DNA of 64,000 bases from Athripsodes cinereus (GCA_947579605.1 OX388313.1:744001-808000); one strand, 5' to 3'; numbered from the stretch's first letter, positions 33,285 through 45,129 are shown. A program made the numbers and translations. The notes: generated from the letters alone by a model not told the origin.

Positions 33285-33425
33285 TTTTTTATTTTATTCA
33301 TTCTCTACTGTAAATTGATCAAAATACATACAATTTTACAGAGAAATGCATTCAAATTAAATAAATAAATATACAGAGGGGGAGTTTATCGCAAAGGTGC
33401 GATCTCTTCCAACTAAGTCAATTCA
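33285..33425 (-). repeat. Family B repeat (antisense)
   Basis: TTTTATTCATTCTCTACTGT...GGGGGAGTTTATCGCAAAGG then TGCGATCTCTTCCAACTAAG. Confidence 0.8.
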
Positions 33426-33578
33426 GTGTTTATTATCTCGAGATGGATGCTCCATTAAACGGCGCCGAATAAATCATCCAATATAATAATAATAATAATT
33501 ATCCACAGGATTTCCGCATTCTTCCCGATGGGGAATTTTTATTCAGAAATATGTTTTGGGGTGTTATTTCAAATTTAA

Positions 33579-33809
33579 ATTAATTATAAATAAAACACTT
33601 CTTTATAGTATATCCACAGTGACTTTTTATTGGACGCGAGCCGGCTTTCAAGAGCTTCCGCTGTCATCATCAGGCTGGCGAAACTTTTCGCCATCCTGAT
33701 GATGAGGGCTTTTCGCCAGCCTGAGCGTAAGCTCTAGAAAGCCGGCTCGCGTCCAATAAGAAAGTCACTGTGGATATACTATAAATAAGTGTTTTACTTA
33801 TAATTAATT
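33579..33809. mobile_element. 231-bp palindrome of two inverted hammerhead-bearing repeat ends
   Basis: The left arm (ATTATAAATAAAACACTTCT, ATCCACAGTGACTTTTTATT, GGACGCGAGCCGGCTTTC) and the right arm are inverted copies with few changes. The centre adds TGGCGAAACTTTTCGCC and a second CTGATGATG. It resembles two Penelope-like terminal repeats joined head to head. No RT or endonuclease ORF is attached. Confidence 0.75.
33634..33680 (-). ncRNA. Hammerhead ribozyme motif, weakened
   Basis: On the - strand: CTGATGA (33673-33667), stem II region AGC-GGAA-GCT, GAAA (33649-33646), palindromic stem III GCCGGC (33645-33640), then TC. Stem I shows only two adjacent pairs and stem II has lost outer pairs. 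The opposite-strand copy (33720-33750) has CTGAGCG in place of CTGATGA and is inactive. Confidence 0.6.
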
Positions 33810-33814
33810 CAACA

Positions 33815-34330
33815 TGAATTTCCACCAAGTACCTACCGTCGGTTGAAAATATCAACTTTATTTCAAATTTAGTGTAATAATACACATGATTGTTATCGTA
33901 ATTTACCAAATATGCTAACAACTACAAATACGTTTGCAGATAAATTCTAATAAATAACAAATAATAATTATAATGCAGAGATCAAATACACACTATTGTT
34001 TTTATGTCCCCTTAACTTTTATATCATTGCATTGGATGTGCTGATAACCTTGTTGATATTATATTGCTGTGTTATAATAGTGGTCCACTCATAAATTACC
34101 GTGATGACATTATAATGGATACACAATATATATTATATTATTATTTCTCTGCCTGCTTAATCCTGACCCTGGCCTTTGAACCTTTCGTTTATTGCCATTG
34201 CATTATGCACCCACACGTATATACCCATACTTATCTACTTGCGAACCAATCAGGACTTATAATTCAAATAATTTTAAAATATAAAATTTACACAGTTTTT
34301 TTGTTTCACAAACGAGTATACAAAGTATAT
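33815..34330. other. No recognised gene
   Basis: AT-rich; nothing recognised between the two hammerhead-bearing repeats. Confidence 0.4.
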
Positions 34331-34337
34331 TACAAAG

Positions 34338-34378
34338 ACGTCTAGCGCTTTCGCCAACGAATTGGCATCATCAGGACC
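34338..34378 (-). ncRNA. Hammerhead ribozyme motif, well preserved
   Basis: On the - strand: GGTC, CTGATGA (34374-34368), stem II GCCAA-TTCG-TTGGC (34366-34353, five perfect pairs on a UUCG loop), GAAA (34352-34349), palindromic stem III GCGC (34348-34345), TA cleavage site, then GAC pairing with GTC of stem I (three pairs). All core nucleotides are present. Confidence 0.8.
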
Positions 34379-34384
34379 GAGTTC

Positions 34385-35585
34385 AAAACTAAAACTAAGA
34401 GACAAATCAAAGAATGGTCTAATCGTTTTTGTGTTCTACTCCAAAAAATAAACAGCAATTATCAGCATTTGAACACCATAGGAAATGTGTCAAAAAAAGG
34501 ACATAATTAAATAAATGTAAAGGGTGTCATTTTTAGACTAGCATTCCAAAAAATAAATCCGTTAAAATAGATGAACGCTGATATTATATTTGATTGTATG
34601 AATCTTGGTATGAATGGGAGTAAGCACATAGATAATACACTAACAACGAGTTCACTTTTTGACCTTCGAAGCTGTTATCAATCGGCGAGAACAAGAACTT
34701 TATCGGTTTTCTTTTTATTACCACTTACGTGAATTGTTTTAACACATTAATACTCAGACTTGATGACTTTTTTCTTCTACTCAATATAGTATATTATAAG
34801 TCTTAAATACCTCCAAACTTTAATAACCCTCAGTACATAATGGTTTCAGTAATTAAAAAAGTAGAAACTTAAAGTCAGAGCATGTATGTAATTCGACGCT
34901 ATTCTTGTAACCCTACATAGTTGAATAGTAATTATTTCTGGTCATAGATCACTCGATCTTCACTCAACAAAACAATTGGATATTATATGTTCTGTTTCAC
35001 TTGATCCATGATCCTTGTAGATCGTTATGTAGCATTTTCGTGGTGTCTATTTCGGATACCATTAGGGATTATGACTGTTGAGGATATAAATCTCTCTCAA
35101 CACCGCTCCATTACAATTGAACACTTATAATTGTGCTCACAAAATGAATATTAAGTAGATCTGACTTGTAGTAAACCCATGTTTCGGATGAGAATATTCT
35201 GGTAATCCCTGATAAATCCAGAACAATTATTTATTCTCTATTGTATTTAACTATCTACTACTCAATGTTATAAAAACGGAAAATTATTATTTTCAATAGT
35301 ATTAATTTTATTCCGTTATGCCATATTTTAATTTCTCAATTTTTTTTATGCGTGCGAATTTCGTTTCAACGAGTGTTTGTATGTACCACAAAGCAAGTTA
35401 GAAATATTAGAGTACTGAAGTTTGAAAGCAAGTTAGAAGTTTGGTGCGAATATCTTTCTGGGTGCAAACTGGGCGTCCCCCAGAATAAACCAAAAATAAA
35501 TGAAAACCGGGAATCAATAACCACACTCATCCAAGTCGAAACAAAACTAATCTCCGTTTCTGAGTAATGTGTAACATAGCCGTAC
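34385..35585. other. No recognised gene
   Basis: AT-rich; nothing recognised. Confidence 0.4.
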
Positions 35586-35644
35586 ATAACAATTATTATA
35601 ACAAAAATTACCTAGAAACCTACAATTATTATAACAAAAATTAC

Positions 35645-35813
35645 GAGTTCGTCGGTAGCCTGGGGGTAGAGTCTCGGCCTCGTGAACAGCGGGTCCGTGG
35701 TTCGATCCCGGGTGCCGGCAAACCCCCCTTTCACGACACAAGCTTTTAGTAGCTTACTGTGAAAGGTGTATAAGGTTGTATTTGGGTTTATAACAAAAAC
35801 CCAGATATATTTA
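35645..35813 (+). repeat. SINE-1, full-length reference copy
   Basis: tRNA-like head: GTCGGTAGCCTGGGGGTAGA (A box) and GTGGTTCGATCCCGGGTGCC (B box). Body: CCCCTTTCACGACACAAGC, TAGCTTACTGTGAAAGGTGT and GGTTGTATTTGGGTTTAT, ending AAAACCCAGATATATTT. No anticodon arm of a functional tRNA was identified. A 23-bp sequence (ACAATTATTATAACAAAAAT plus TAC) is directly repeated just upstream (about 35588-35644). Confidence 0.88.
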
Positions 35814-35861
35814 AAATATATAAACCTTATTATTTATTTTTGACTGAGTTAGTTAGTCTAC

Positions 35862-36095
35862 TCCGTGTAGAGTCCGGTACAGAATCTGTTTCCCATTCTT
35901 TTCTGTAAGATTTCGAGTGTCCTGTAAAAGGCAGGTATTCGAAGAACATCACGTTCAAGATATACCTAATACATGTTCAGGCGTGCCACCCATCCTGAAT
36001 GTCTTGTCATTTTTCTGTCACGGAGAGGACGGCATGCATGTTTATTACATGTGGTTGGTCCGCTGGTTTTCCCACTTTTAGGAAATACCATTATT
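35862..36095 (+). repeat. Family A repeat
   Basis: GTGTAGAGTCCGG, CATTCTTTTCTGTAAG, GTGTCCTGTAAAAGGCAGG, GCCACCCATCCTGAATGTCT, then CATGTGGTTGGTCCGCTGG. The tail is diverged. Confidence 0.75.
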
Positions 36096-36364
36096 TATTT
36101 ATTATTACGGTTCGGATGTATGGATGGAGTTAGTTAGCCAGACATAACAAATGGTATAGCATCTATTCTGTGATTGTGAGCTAGTTACTACCGCTGGTAA
36201 TCCATCTGGAATGGAAATTGATTCCAATTTTAGTTCCTTAAGTCATAAAACTGTCAGCTCGTCAATTGAAAGAAGAAAATTTGTTCAAACATCTTGTAAG
36301 TAATTGGAAGCCCTACTTTGGTATACTTGTAAGAATCTAATTGTAACTAGAAACAATTGCCCAT

Positions 36365-36500
36365 GCATTCATACCATTATGCCATTTCCTATAAGTGGGG
36401 TAGTCAGCGAACTAACTGCAAGTAAAAACATATAAAGCATCCTCTTCGTATCAACAAACGCTTAAGACATACAGGATGAGTGGCTTTAGTTTAGATCGGG
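36365..36500 (-). repeat. Family A repeat, partial
   Basis: TACCATTATGCCATTTCC, AGTGGGGTAGTCAGCG and TTAAGACATACAGGATGAG in antisense order. Confidence 0.65.
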
Positions 36501-36719
36501 GGTATTGGAGATGCATGTTGCTAAATTTAAAAATCAGATCAAAAAAGCAAATACACGTAAGATCTTTCTGCGATGGTCTGATGACATTAGAAGAATCGCT
36601 GATGAATGAAATTGAATTTTCCTTCTGTATTTCAATCATGTATATATTTAATCTCTTGCATTGCCATTTGTATAATGCATTTTTAAAATTAGAAGCATGA
36701 AATCATGCATGATATTATG

Positions 36720-37200
36720 TAGCTGGGTACACAATAATTATATCATTCATCTTAGGAAGGTGGTACATTCTTGGTACATTTATATGGGACATAGATACAG
36801 AAATACTTTTAGATATGTATACACCGACCAAATCTAAATACTTTCCTAGGCACGTGTCCCCATACCATGCAATGTTTACTGTCTCCAAATACATTCAGTT
36901 ATAGTTTACTTTGTTCTCGGTGTGATTTCAGACATTATTCGTGTTTAACATTCATAATGCAGTCATTTGCTGTACAAATAACTCTGTGTTATTATCTTTG
37001 ATAACGTTTAAATATGTTTTATTGTATAAATTCCTGTTTTATTTTTTATTCTGTTTACTTACAACACCTATGTTGAGTAATTCATTACTTGAAACACACC
37101 CAGCTTAGACATTTGTGCATTCATTAGACTCGTGATACTAAAAAATCACAAAAAAGTAATTATTTAAATATTTAAGGATAAATTAGATTTGATATAAGAA
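36720..37200. other. No recognised feature
   Basis: AT-rich; nothing recognised. Confidence 0.4.
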
Positions 37201-37205
37201 AAGGA

Positions 37206-37335
37206 GTATGTGTATAAATATGTGGCGTTATATGTATGTATATGTGTGTGTGTGTAGGGTGGATGTGTATGTGGGTGAGTGTGCTTGTGTGTGTGTGTGT
37301 GTGTGGATGTTAGGGTGCGTGAGTGTGTGTGTTGG
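37206..37335. repeat. (TG)n-rich microsatellite block
   Basis: Alternating TG runs interspersed with GTATG, GGGTGG and GTGAG variants over about 130 bp. Confidence 0.85.
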
Positions 37336-37554
37336 GTCATATGATTGAATGATTAAACAGAATAAGGGAAATAACCTAATTCCTTAAAGTAAAGGATCTT
37401 AAAGCGCTGAGACAAAGTAAAAAAGTTAAAAACTTATTCAATCTGCCTTGTTACGGGCTCGTGTCCAGTTAGGTAAATTTCGTAACATTTTATGTTTTTA
37501 AATGCTGTACAATAAACGAATGAATAAATAAATAAATAAATTATCTATCGTACT

Positions 37555-37612
37555 ATTTATCCATACCCTCACGCCGTACCCAAGCGAAGTAGGCAAAGAG
37601 AACGGAACACAG
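37555..37612 (-). pseudogene. HVERM-lineage LINE 3' tip
   Basis: ACCCTCACGCCGTACCCAAG then AGTAGGCAAAGAGAACGG, antisense to the last codons and tail of 23030-23407. Confidence 0.65.
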
Positions 37613-38154
37613 CATTTAATTATTATTATAATAGTAATAGTCCGATAGGCTGAATTTTGATGTCCAGAAAACTTCCATTGATAAGTTCATACCATCAGCA
37701 TCTTGTACTATTATTAAATAAGATAGAGAAGTGATATACTGTTATCAGCTGTACAGATTATGGCATCCATACCACAATACAAGCCATGCATCTCTAGAGT
37801 GCGCTAAGCTTCATTACCTCTGTGTTACATCATTACACCACACATACAGTAGGCACATGCACCTACATACATTATTATACATAAATATCCAATATAGTCA
37901 TCGCATCTATTCAAAGTCAAATATTATCATCTATATACATAGTTTATTCTATGTACAGTTCCTACGTATATCTAGTCAGTGAGTTCATCACATTACTTAG
38001 ACGATTCTTAGATTATAATTCACTTATACCTACCTATCTTAAAATCAATACAGTCATAGATATATTGTCATGCTCCAATAGTTCAGGTCAGAAGATATTG
38101 TCAAATTATTATGTTACAGGATACAGCCAATCATCAAACTCTAAGTATATATAC

Positions 38155-38300
38155 ATATCTATACCTTCATGGCATCTGCCACAAGTGGGGTAGTCAGCAG
38201 ATTTACAAAATGTAATAAACACAAGCTATCCTTTCAGTGCCAATAAAAAATAAGACATTCAAGGTTGGTGGCATGCTTTATCACGCAATCGAAAATGTTA
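38155..38300 (-). repeat. Family A repeat, 3' half
   Basis: ACCTTCATGGCATCTGCCAC, AAGTGGGGTAGTCAGCAG and CAAGCTATCCTTTCAGTGCC, then TAAGACATTCAAGGTTGGTG. Confidence 0.7.
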
Positions 38301-38375
38301 AATATTTTTTTTACATAAATTAATGAGTTATGCAAAAGAATGGTCAACTTAATCAATAGATCTGATGTTAAATTC

Positions 38376-38419
38376 ATTACTTGTGTATTACTTGTGTATT
38401 ACTTGTGTATTACTTGTGT
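38376..38419. repeat. 11-bp tandem repeat, four exact units
   Basis: ATTACTTGTGT is repeated four times without a mismatch. Confidence 0.95.
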
Positions 38420-38828
38420 ATGTTGTAATGGCATATTCATTACATGGGTGAACATTTTTGTTTTTTTCTTTACTTTTTATATTTTTTGTCTCAGCTGGTG
38501 CATAGAGTGCACTTTACTTCTTTTTTGTTTGTGTTATTTTTTTAATTTGGAACATAGCGTTAAATAAAATAATTTAACGAACTTCACTGGCTTGTGAAAA
38601 ATGTAATATTTAAGTTGTACTATATAAAATAATGTAAAAGCTGTTAGTTTGTATTAATAAAATAAAAAAAAAAAAAAAAATATCTTGATGTTTTTCGAAT
38701 ATATCTTTAAAAGGCACTAAAAAATGATGTGAGAATGAGAACAAATTGTTTGTCTGCCTGCCTGCCATCTCTAAAGAGACCCTAGATCACGTAACAGAAC
38801 TACGTACTTACTGACAAAAGTCCTGGAA

Positions 38829-38945
38829 GAACATTTCTTCTTCTTCTCAAAGTGCCATGTCAGGTCCCCCCGACGTCGGCCTCTCTGTCCTGTGCCAGCC
38901 GGAACAGCTCTTCCACCCTCCAAATTCCGGTCCACTCTCGGATAT
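38829..38945 (-). pseudogene. LINE C-terminal fragment (REWTG lineage) with (AAG)n tail
   Basis: TTCTTCTTCTTCTC, GTGCCATGTCAGGTCCCCCC and CTCTTCCACCCTCC, CCGGTCCACTCTCGG are antisense to the segment at 62535-62710. Confidence 0.75.
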
Positions 38946-38949
38946 TTCT

Positions 38950-40635
38950 CAGCTAAGACATTTGCCGCCTTCCCACACCGCGACTACCCCCAATTTTTTC
39001 CTTCAAAATGAACATTGCATATATGCAAATTTAAATTGTTTTAAGCTGCACAATTGCTTATTCGATTCTTAAAAGGAAAATAACATAATAGGCTAGGAAC
39101 ACGTTGCCATTATTAATTCGAGAAATCGAAAGATTCATCACATTATCATACAAAAACTTATTGTAGAGTATAGATAACAATATGGTGATCTCAATTAAAT
39201 TGTTACAATATACATAAATACATAATATACTTATCTTAATCCGATCTACATAAGATACCCGTATATACGAGTACATAATAATACTTAGCAGTAAATACCT
39301 GCTGCAATAAAGCGAGGATTACAAACCTACCTTTCAAATTATCAATGAACCACAATCTTACACATTGTAATCCAACTTGGATTACATAATTACATAGTAA
39401 AACAAAAGCAACAACCGGTAATCGAGACAGCAGCTAGATCAAGGATGCATAGTCCCTTTTTGTCGAATGCCAAAATGAGGTCTCTTATACCCATGAAAAT
39501 TTTAATTGAGCTATCATGGTTGCTTGTTTGAAGGATTGAATTTAATTTATTCGTTACTTCAGTTTCAATGTTAGCTGCAAATGTTTTAAATCTACCTATT
39601 GTAATTAATATTTTGTATGTAATTTATAAATAAGGATTTAAATGTCCTGGTCATATAGTATAAACAATATTGAATCAGACACAATTGAAAACTTCAAATA
39701 GAACTAATCATACCATCACGGCATGTCCCACTAGCTAGCGGACTAACTACATGTTTAAAAAATCGTAAAAACTTTTGTTATCAATAATGTGTTATTTTTT
39801 TTTATTTTTTGGTTTTATGTGTACACCTACTTATAAAATTAGGTAAATAATATTTGTTAACTTTAATTGTCAATGGCCAGTGTGCCGTTTATGACGTATA
39901 AATAAATAACCATAATATCACAAAGTGGCATTTTGGCTTACAGGCTCTTGTTGTAGCTACGGAATCAATTTGAATATTCGTTTTTTCTCAATCAACACAT
40001 CTTTCTTTATCCTATAATCAAATTGGATATAGTACAAACTCGGATAATCACTTAATTACTATTACAAAGTTAAGAATGTAACACTTCATTGTTTCGTGAA
40101 AGGATAAAATCATACATTTTTCTTTTTTATTCTCTTCTGCATTAAACGCTTCTGTTTAGAACATTATGTAGAAACAGTAAACCTTTCCTTCTTAGATATA
40201 TTCTGCGCCAATTGAGTCACATCTCATCACGCCATTCTTGACGCTGTGATGTTGTATTTTGTCATTGAAACTGTGTTTTGTGAAAAAGCCAGGTTCTCCA
40301 GAAAATAAAAAAATAAATCTTAAAACCTAATTTTAAAATGTGTTATTAATTTTTACGATTTTGTTTTCCTTGTACTCGGTAATGTACCTACGCAAAAAAT
40401 AAAACGTGTATACTTGAATGAAAACATATAGAATGGAATAAAATGTACGTATGGTAAACTAAAGATTACAACAATCTATCTATCGATAACTATCAGTTAA
40501 AATACAGTTTAAAATATATAGAATTTTTACTGACAGTAATGAATAGATGGGTTATTGGAACTGACCATAAATAAATAAATCGATTTCTCTTGTATCGAAT
40601 GAAGTCCAATTGCCCTATAGTGAAATTTTTAACTG
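38950..40635. other. No recognised gene
   Basis: AT-rich. A family A tail scrap (TACCATCACGGCATGTCCCA) is at about 39713-39760. Nothing else recognised. Confidence 0.45.
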
Positions 40636-40644
40636 CCACCTAAA

Positions 40645-40700
40645 GGTCAAAGCTCCTCCCGGGAGCACAGGTCAGAAACCAACATCCTACTTTCAAAGCC
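40645..40700 (-). pseudogene. RTE-like LINE 3' scrap
   Basis: GCTCCTCCCGGGAGCACAGG then TCAGAAACCAACATCC is antisense to the V-S-A-L-C-S-R-E-E segment of 17318-17730. Confidence 0.65.
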
Positions 40701-40704
40701 TTAC

Positions 40705-43700
40705 ACCAATCAAGTTAACTCTTTTCTAGACATATTTAACACTCTGATGTTGTTGTAGAAGAATACAATATACTGTAAAAGAGTGATAATTATTGTAAAA
40801 CCTTGTATACTAAAAAAATAATAACCGATTGTTAGATAGGTAGGTATGTATTCAGTTTCAGCATAGTTAATAGAGTTCTAATAAATAACATAGAATAGAG
40901 TATTGAAGATAAGTATATAACTTGCGTAGTCTCGTGCTAATGTGGCTTGTTTGTTTTGCATATATAATGACAAATAATAGATGTAATAATTATGTATGTT
41001 TTGCTTACTGTTACGTATAAAGTATTTTAACAGCGCATACATTACCACGATAATAATATGTATGTTTTATATGGTAATACCTACGTGTCTCCATAATATG
41101 GAATGAGGCTAATGTACATATTAATAATGTATGTATATACCTACAAGCTGACATCATCAGCTGTGGATCTGCGAACTATTTGGCGATCTGTCGAATAAAT
41201 ATTAATAATATTATTATAGTCAATAGATATTGCATAATACATGAGTATAGGTGTATTGTGAAGATATGAGTATTGATCAGTTAGGAACATGATATTACTT
41301 TATTACCAGCGGTCGTTGAGATGGTTCGTACCTTTAAACATGTGAAGTGAATAAAAATGTTCGTAATTAGTTATGAAGAATTAAGTGCAGGTATATTTGT
41401 ATGATAGGAGATATTGTACGTAAGAAACATTGACTACATAAATAAAATTCTCAAAAAGATAAAGAGTTTGAGGAAGTATTTTTTAATATGGAGGAACCGA
41501 AAAAGTATGCAAGATATTATACTCTGTTGATTATATAAGACACATCGACAATCCAATTCTATAGGCCAGCAACTAGAAACTTTTCTAAATCAAGATTTTT
41601 GGCTAATTGCATGTTGAAATTGATTTTCTTTCAATTCCAAAACAAAAAAATCTGAATTTTGAATAATTTCAATTAGAAGCACATACATATTTGTTTTCAA
41701 AATTTTGGAAGACCGCCATACTACTTCAAAACATGAACGTAACATATCTTATGAAATATGTATTGAAATTTAAAGTTGTTTGTTTATGGAACTGGAAGAT
41801 GGATATATTTTTTAGTAAAATGTGGCTCTTTAATACTCAATGATTGCAAATATAATCTGCACTCCCAAATTCAACAACTCGTTGTTTTGCTTGATACGAT
41901 ATAATTTTATTCTGTCCTATTTTTATTGTATAGATAGGCCATCTCCTCAACAACAAGTGGTCAGTTGTTACAATATTTAATTAATTTCAATCAATCTATG
42001 TCCCTATTCAATGTATTGCAGTGTTTCGAATGTAAAAGAAATGGACATACAGTAATAATACCTATGTATATCTAATGATAGTTAATTTAACTTCAAGTGG
42101 ATAATTGAGAAGCAGTTATAGTTCTATATAGATTAGAGATATACAGTATTATATAATAAGCAATTAGATAATCAATTAAATAGTCACTTATTATAAGGTA
42201 CATTATAGAAATTCCTTATTGTACACATATTACACTGTAGGTACATACTTACCTTATGTCTCCTTTTTATACATTCTTATTTTTCCCTCCATAGTTCAAT
42301 AGTCTTCAATAGATTGATTTGAAGACAAAATTTTGCATCTGCGATCTGTTTTAGCTGCTACTGCGGTTTATATATTAATTTCACTGATTGATAATGTCTT
42401 GCAATGACCTAATAATAAGTCAAAAGACGTCTCTCTCGTGTTTGATTAAGTTTAATCTTTAGTAGAAGCAAATGCTCGTTTCAATTTATCCTATTATAGA
42501 ATTCTACTATTTGTGAGAAGTTCTACATTGATAGAAGTCGTTATATCTACTCAACTTACTTTTACACAAAACGTAGGTACGAGTATGTTAATTTTAATAT
42601 TTTTTATTAACTAACATTCTATTAAATAATAATAATCAATAATGTTACCTACTGAAATTGATATTTTGTTATAATGAATATTACAACCAATGTACAGTAA
42701 ACTCTGTGTTATGCATCGTTTGTCTTTATATTCATATTAAATTTGTAACTTTTAAGAGTACGTATATTAGTATTTTGAAGTGTATGTATCATACTTATAA
42801 TTCAAGTCCTTGTTAGGAAAAATAATAAGTCACAAAGCCTTGAGTAAATAAATGTGGCGTAAATAATAAAATTATTATCATTATTTCGGGTAAACTGCCG
42901 GCAACTCAGTGGCGTTAAATTGGCACCCGTACCGAGGGTTAACAAGAAAGGAGCGCCTATAATGACGACCTGCCCGCTGTGATATACATAAAATTATTAT
43001 TGTTGGGTGCAGCTCGTTAACCAACTGGTGTCAAATTATCGTGTATCCTGTAGGTAAATGTATTTGTATATATTATTATATTATATAGGTTAGAATATAA
43101 TAATGACATGGTTTTATGACACGTGGTGATGTTGCAATATGCATTTTTATGACACCTTTATATTTTGTTATACTAATGAGGTCACACTTACGACAACTTG
43201 GAGTAGAGCAGTGGTGTGTAATGTCACAGTACGTTTTACAATAAAACATCTTGTTTAGTTTTTCTGGATAACTAGACAACTGAAATATGTTAGCAAGGCT
43301 TGATTCTAAGATAAAACTTATAGATTTTGCGCAAAAACTGTACAAAAGTGGGAGTATACTCGTATTGATATTACTTATTATTTGATGGCATTTTAAATAC
43401 GAACGATAGCGAACTCGCTTTTGCTGACTTTTGTTTATCATATTGGTAAACTTTTTATTTTAATAAGCCTTGTATGGGTAAATTAAACATTTTTAATGGG
43501 TAGGTAGATCTTTATAATAAATTCGCAATTTATCACACTCTATAGCCAAATAATCTTGGATTCATATTTTTCCGATGTACCTACACTAATGTTTGATTTC
43601 ATCTTTATAGTTTTTCCAAACGCAGTTACATAAAAATAATAAGATTATTTGAATTTTCACAGTTTTTAATTGCGGTCTTCCAAGTTTAAGGCAAAGAAGT

Positions 43701-44295
43701 GATTTCTTTCAAATAACGCAAATCCAACGAAGAACATAACCCAAATCATTTCAAACAATATTTCACCAAAAAAGAAATAAAATCTATGTAAAAAAAAATC
43801 TCCCAAATATATAAGAAAAAGCGAACCTAACACTTGAAACAAGTAAAATTAACAGTAGCAATGAAACGACAGAAGTTGATAATGATCATTCAGCCTTATA
43901 CCATGGTCAGGCCCGCGCCTTTGCGTCTAATTGTCCGTAACAACACCCATCATAACACTCACTAAACTTCCATGATAATACAACAAACCATTCATACAAA
44001 ATACAAAACCTCATTATACCGACCGATATTATAACATTTCATTTCTTTGTCTCACTTTGTTTATTATTTTTATCACCCAGTTTTGTTTTAATATCCTCAT
44101 TTAGTATTATACCTATTATTATACTTGGTCAGCCAGTGTTATTTTAATTGGTGTTTTTATTTTATTTTCTTCGAATATTATAATTATATCATCTCAATAT
44201 TGCATGTTTAAATGTTAACATAATGTATTGTCTGGGACTGCTGTAATTTATATTACAATTATGCCTGTTGGTACACTTTGATGTAAATTAATAAA
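40705..44295. other. Longest stretch without a recognised element
   Basis: About 3.6 kb of AT-rich DNA. It contains a short GC-richer patch at about 42890-43035 (AACTCAGTGGCGTTAAATTG, GAAAGGAGCGCC) of unknown origin and a 121-codon open frame on the - strand (43076-43441) with no recognisable domain. No splice-flanked exon was identified. Confidence 0.45.
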
Positions 44296-44299
44296 TAAA

Positions 44300-44445
44300 T
44301 TTGGGTTAGTTGGAAGAAATCGCGCCTCTGCGATAAAATCGCCCTCTGTATATTGATTGTATGATTGTCTTTGTTTTAATTTTAAATGTATTTTTATGTG
44401 AATTTGCTTGTTATCAATGTACAGTAAAGAATAAATAAATAAATT
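44300..44445 (+). repeat. Family B repeat (sense), best copy
   Basis: TTTGGGTTAGTTGGAAGAAA, TCGCGCCTCTGCGATAAAAT, CGCCCTCTGTATATTGATTG, then CAATGTACAGTAAAGAATAA and AATAAATAAA. Confidence 0.85.
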
Positions 44446-44489
44446 CTCATAAACCTATTTTGTAAATTTATACATGAAACACCAATATA

Positions 44490-44665
44490 AGGCTTAGAAA
44501 AGACAATGTCACCTTATTTGTTAGTGCCCTGAACGGAACTTAAACAATAGCTACACATGAAGCTGTCATTTAAGGCTTAGAAAAGACAACTTCACCTTCT
44601 TCGGTAGTACCCTGAACGGAACTTGAACAATACCATGAAGCAATACATGAAGCTGTCATGTGATT
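44490..44665. repeat. Tandem duplication (about 80-bp unit)
   Basis: AAGGCTTAGAAAAGACAA, CCCTGAACGGAACTT and ATGAAGCTGTCAT occur twice in the same order, at about 44490-44568 and 44571-44661. Confidence 0.85.
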
Positions 44666-44808
44666 TATAAGAGATAATATCGAAGCCATCGCTATGTCTC
44701 CTGGTAGTTTAATTGGATAAAGCACACCTCGCGATAAGGATAGGTTGCGGGTTCAAGTCCCGTCCAAGGTACAACCAAATAAGTTGAAGTTGTCTTTTCT
44801 AAACCTTG
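44571..44808 (+). repeat. tRNA-like SINE head inside an inverted repeat
   Basis: Inverted arms AGGCTTAGAAAAGACAACTT (44572 on) and AAGTTGTCTTTTCTAAACCT (to about 44807) enclose a tRNA-like segment at 44695-44772 with TAGTTTAATTGGATAAAGCA (A box and D arm) and GCGGGTTCAAGTCCCGT (T arm, five pairs). The acceptor stem does not close well, so a working tRNA is unlikely. Confidence 0.65.
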
Positions 44809-44940
44809 TAATACGATAGGTAGTTTGATGACATAGGAACTGACATTCCTGTAACATTCATGGGTTAGAGAGAGTGCAACCCTTAATGTAGGTAGTTTCA
44901 TGTATTAAATTTACATAATTATGTAACCTAATACAATTTT

Positions 44941-45127
44941 GAGTTCGTCGGTAGCAGCCTGGAGGTAGAGTCTCGGCCTCGTGAACAAGGTGTCCGTGGT
45001 TCGATACCAGGTGCCGGCAAACTCCCCTTTCACGACACAAGCTTTTAGTAGCTTACTGTGAAAGGTGTATGAGGTTGTATTTGGGTTTATAACAAAAACC
45101 CAGATATATCTTTAAAAAAAAAAAAAA
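44941..45127 (+). repeat. SINE-1, full-length with oligo-A end
   Basis: Starts GAGTTCGTCGGTAGCAGC, has GGTTCGATACCAGGTGCC as B box (one change) and ends AAAACCCAGATATATC followed by oligo-A. Confidence 0.88.
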
Positions 45128-45129
45128 TA

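Noticed and set aside
37206..37335. TG-rich block as a regulatory element
   Set aside because: It is explained as a simple-sequence repeat; nothing specific indicates function.
41150..41190. Hammerhead motif around CATCATCAG
   Set aside because: The - strand has CTGATGA but no GAAA at a suitable distance and no stem II.
43076..43441. 121-codon open frame on the - strand
   Set aside because: No recognisable domain, composition like its AT-rich surroundings, no evident splice signals or homologous copies here. Most likely a chance frame.
44695..44772. Functional tRNA gene
   Set aside because: The D and T arms are plausible but the acceptor stem does not close and the locus is inside inverted repeats.
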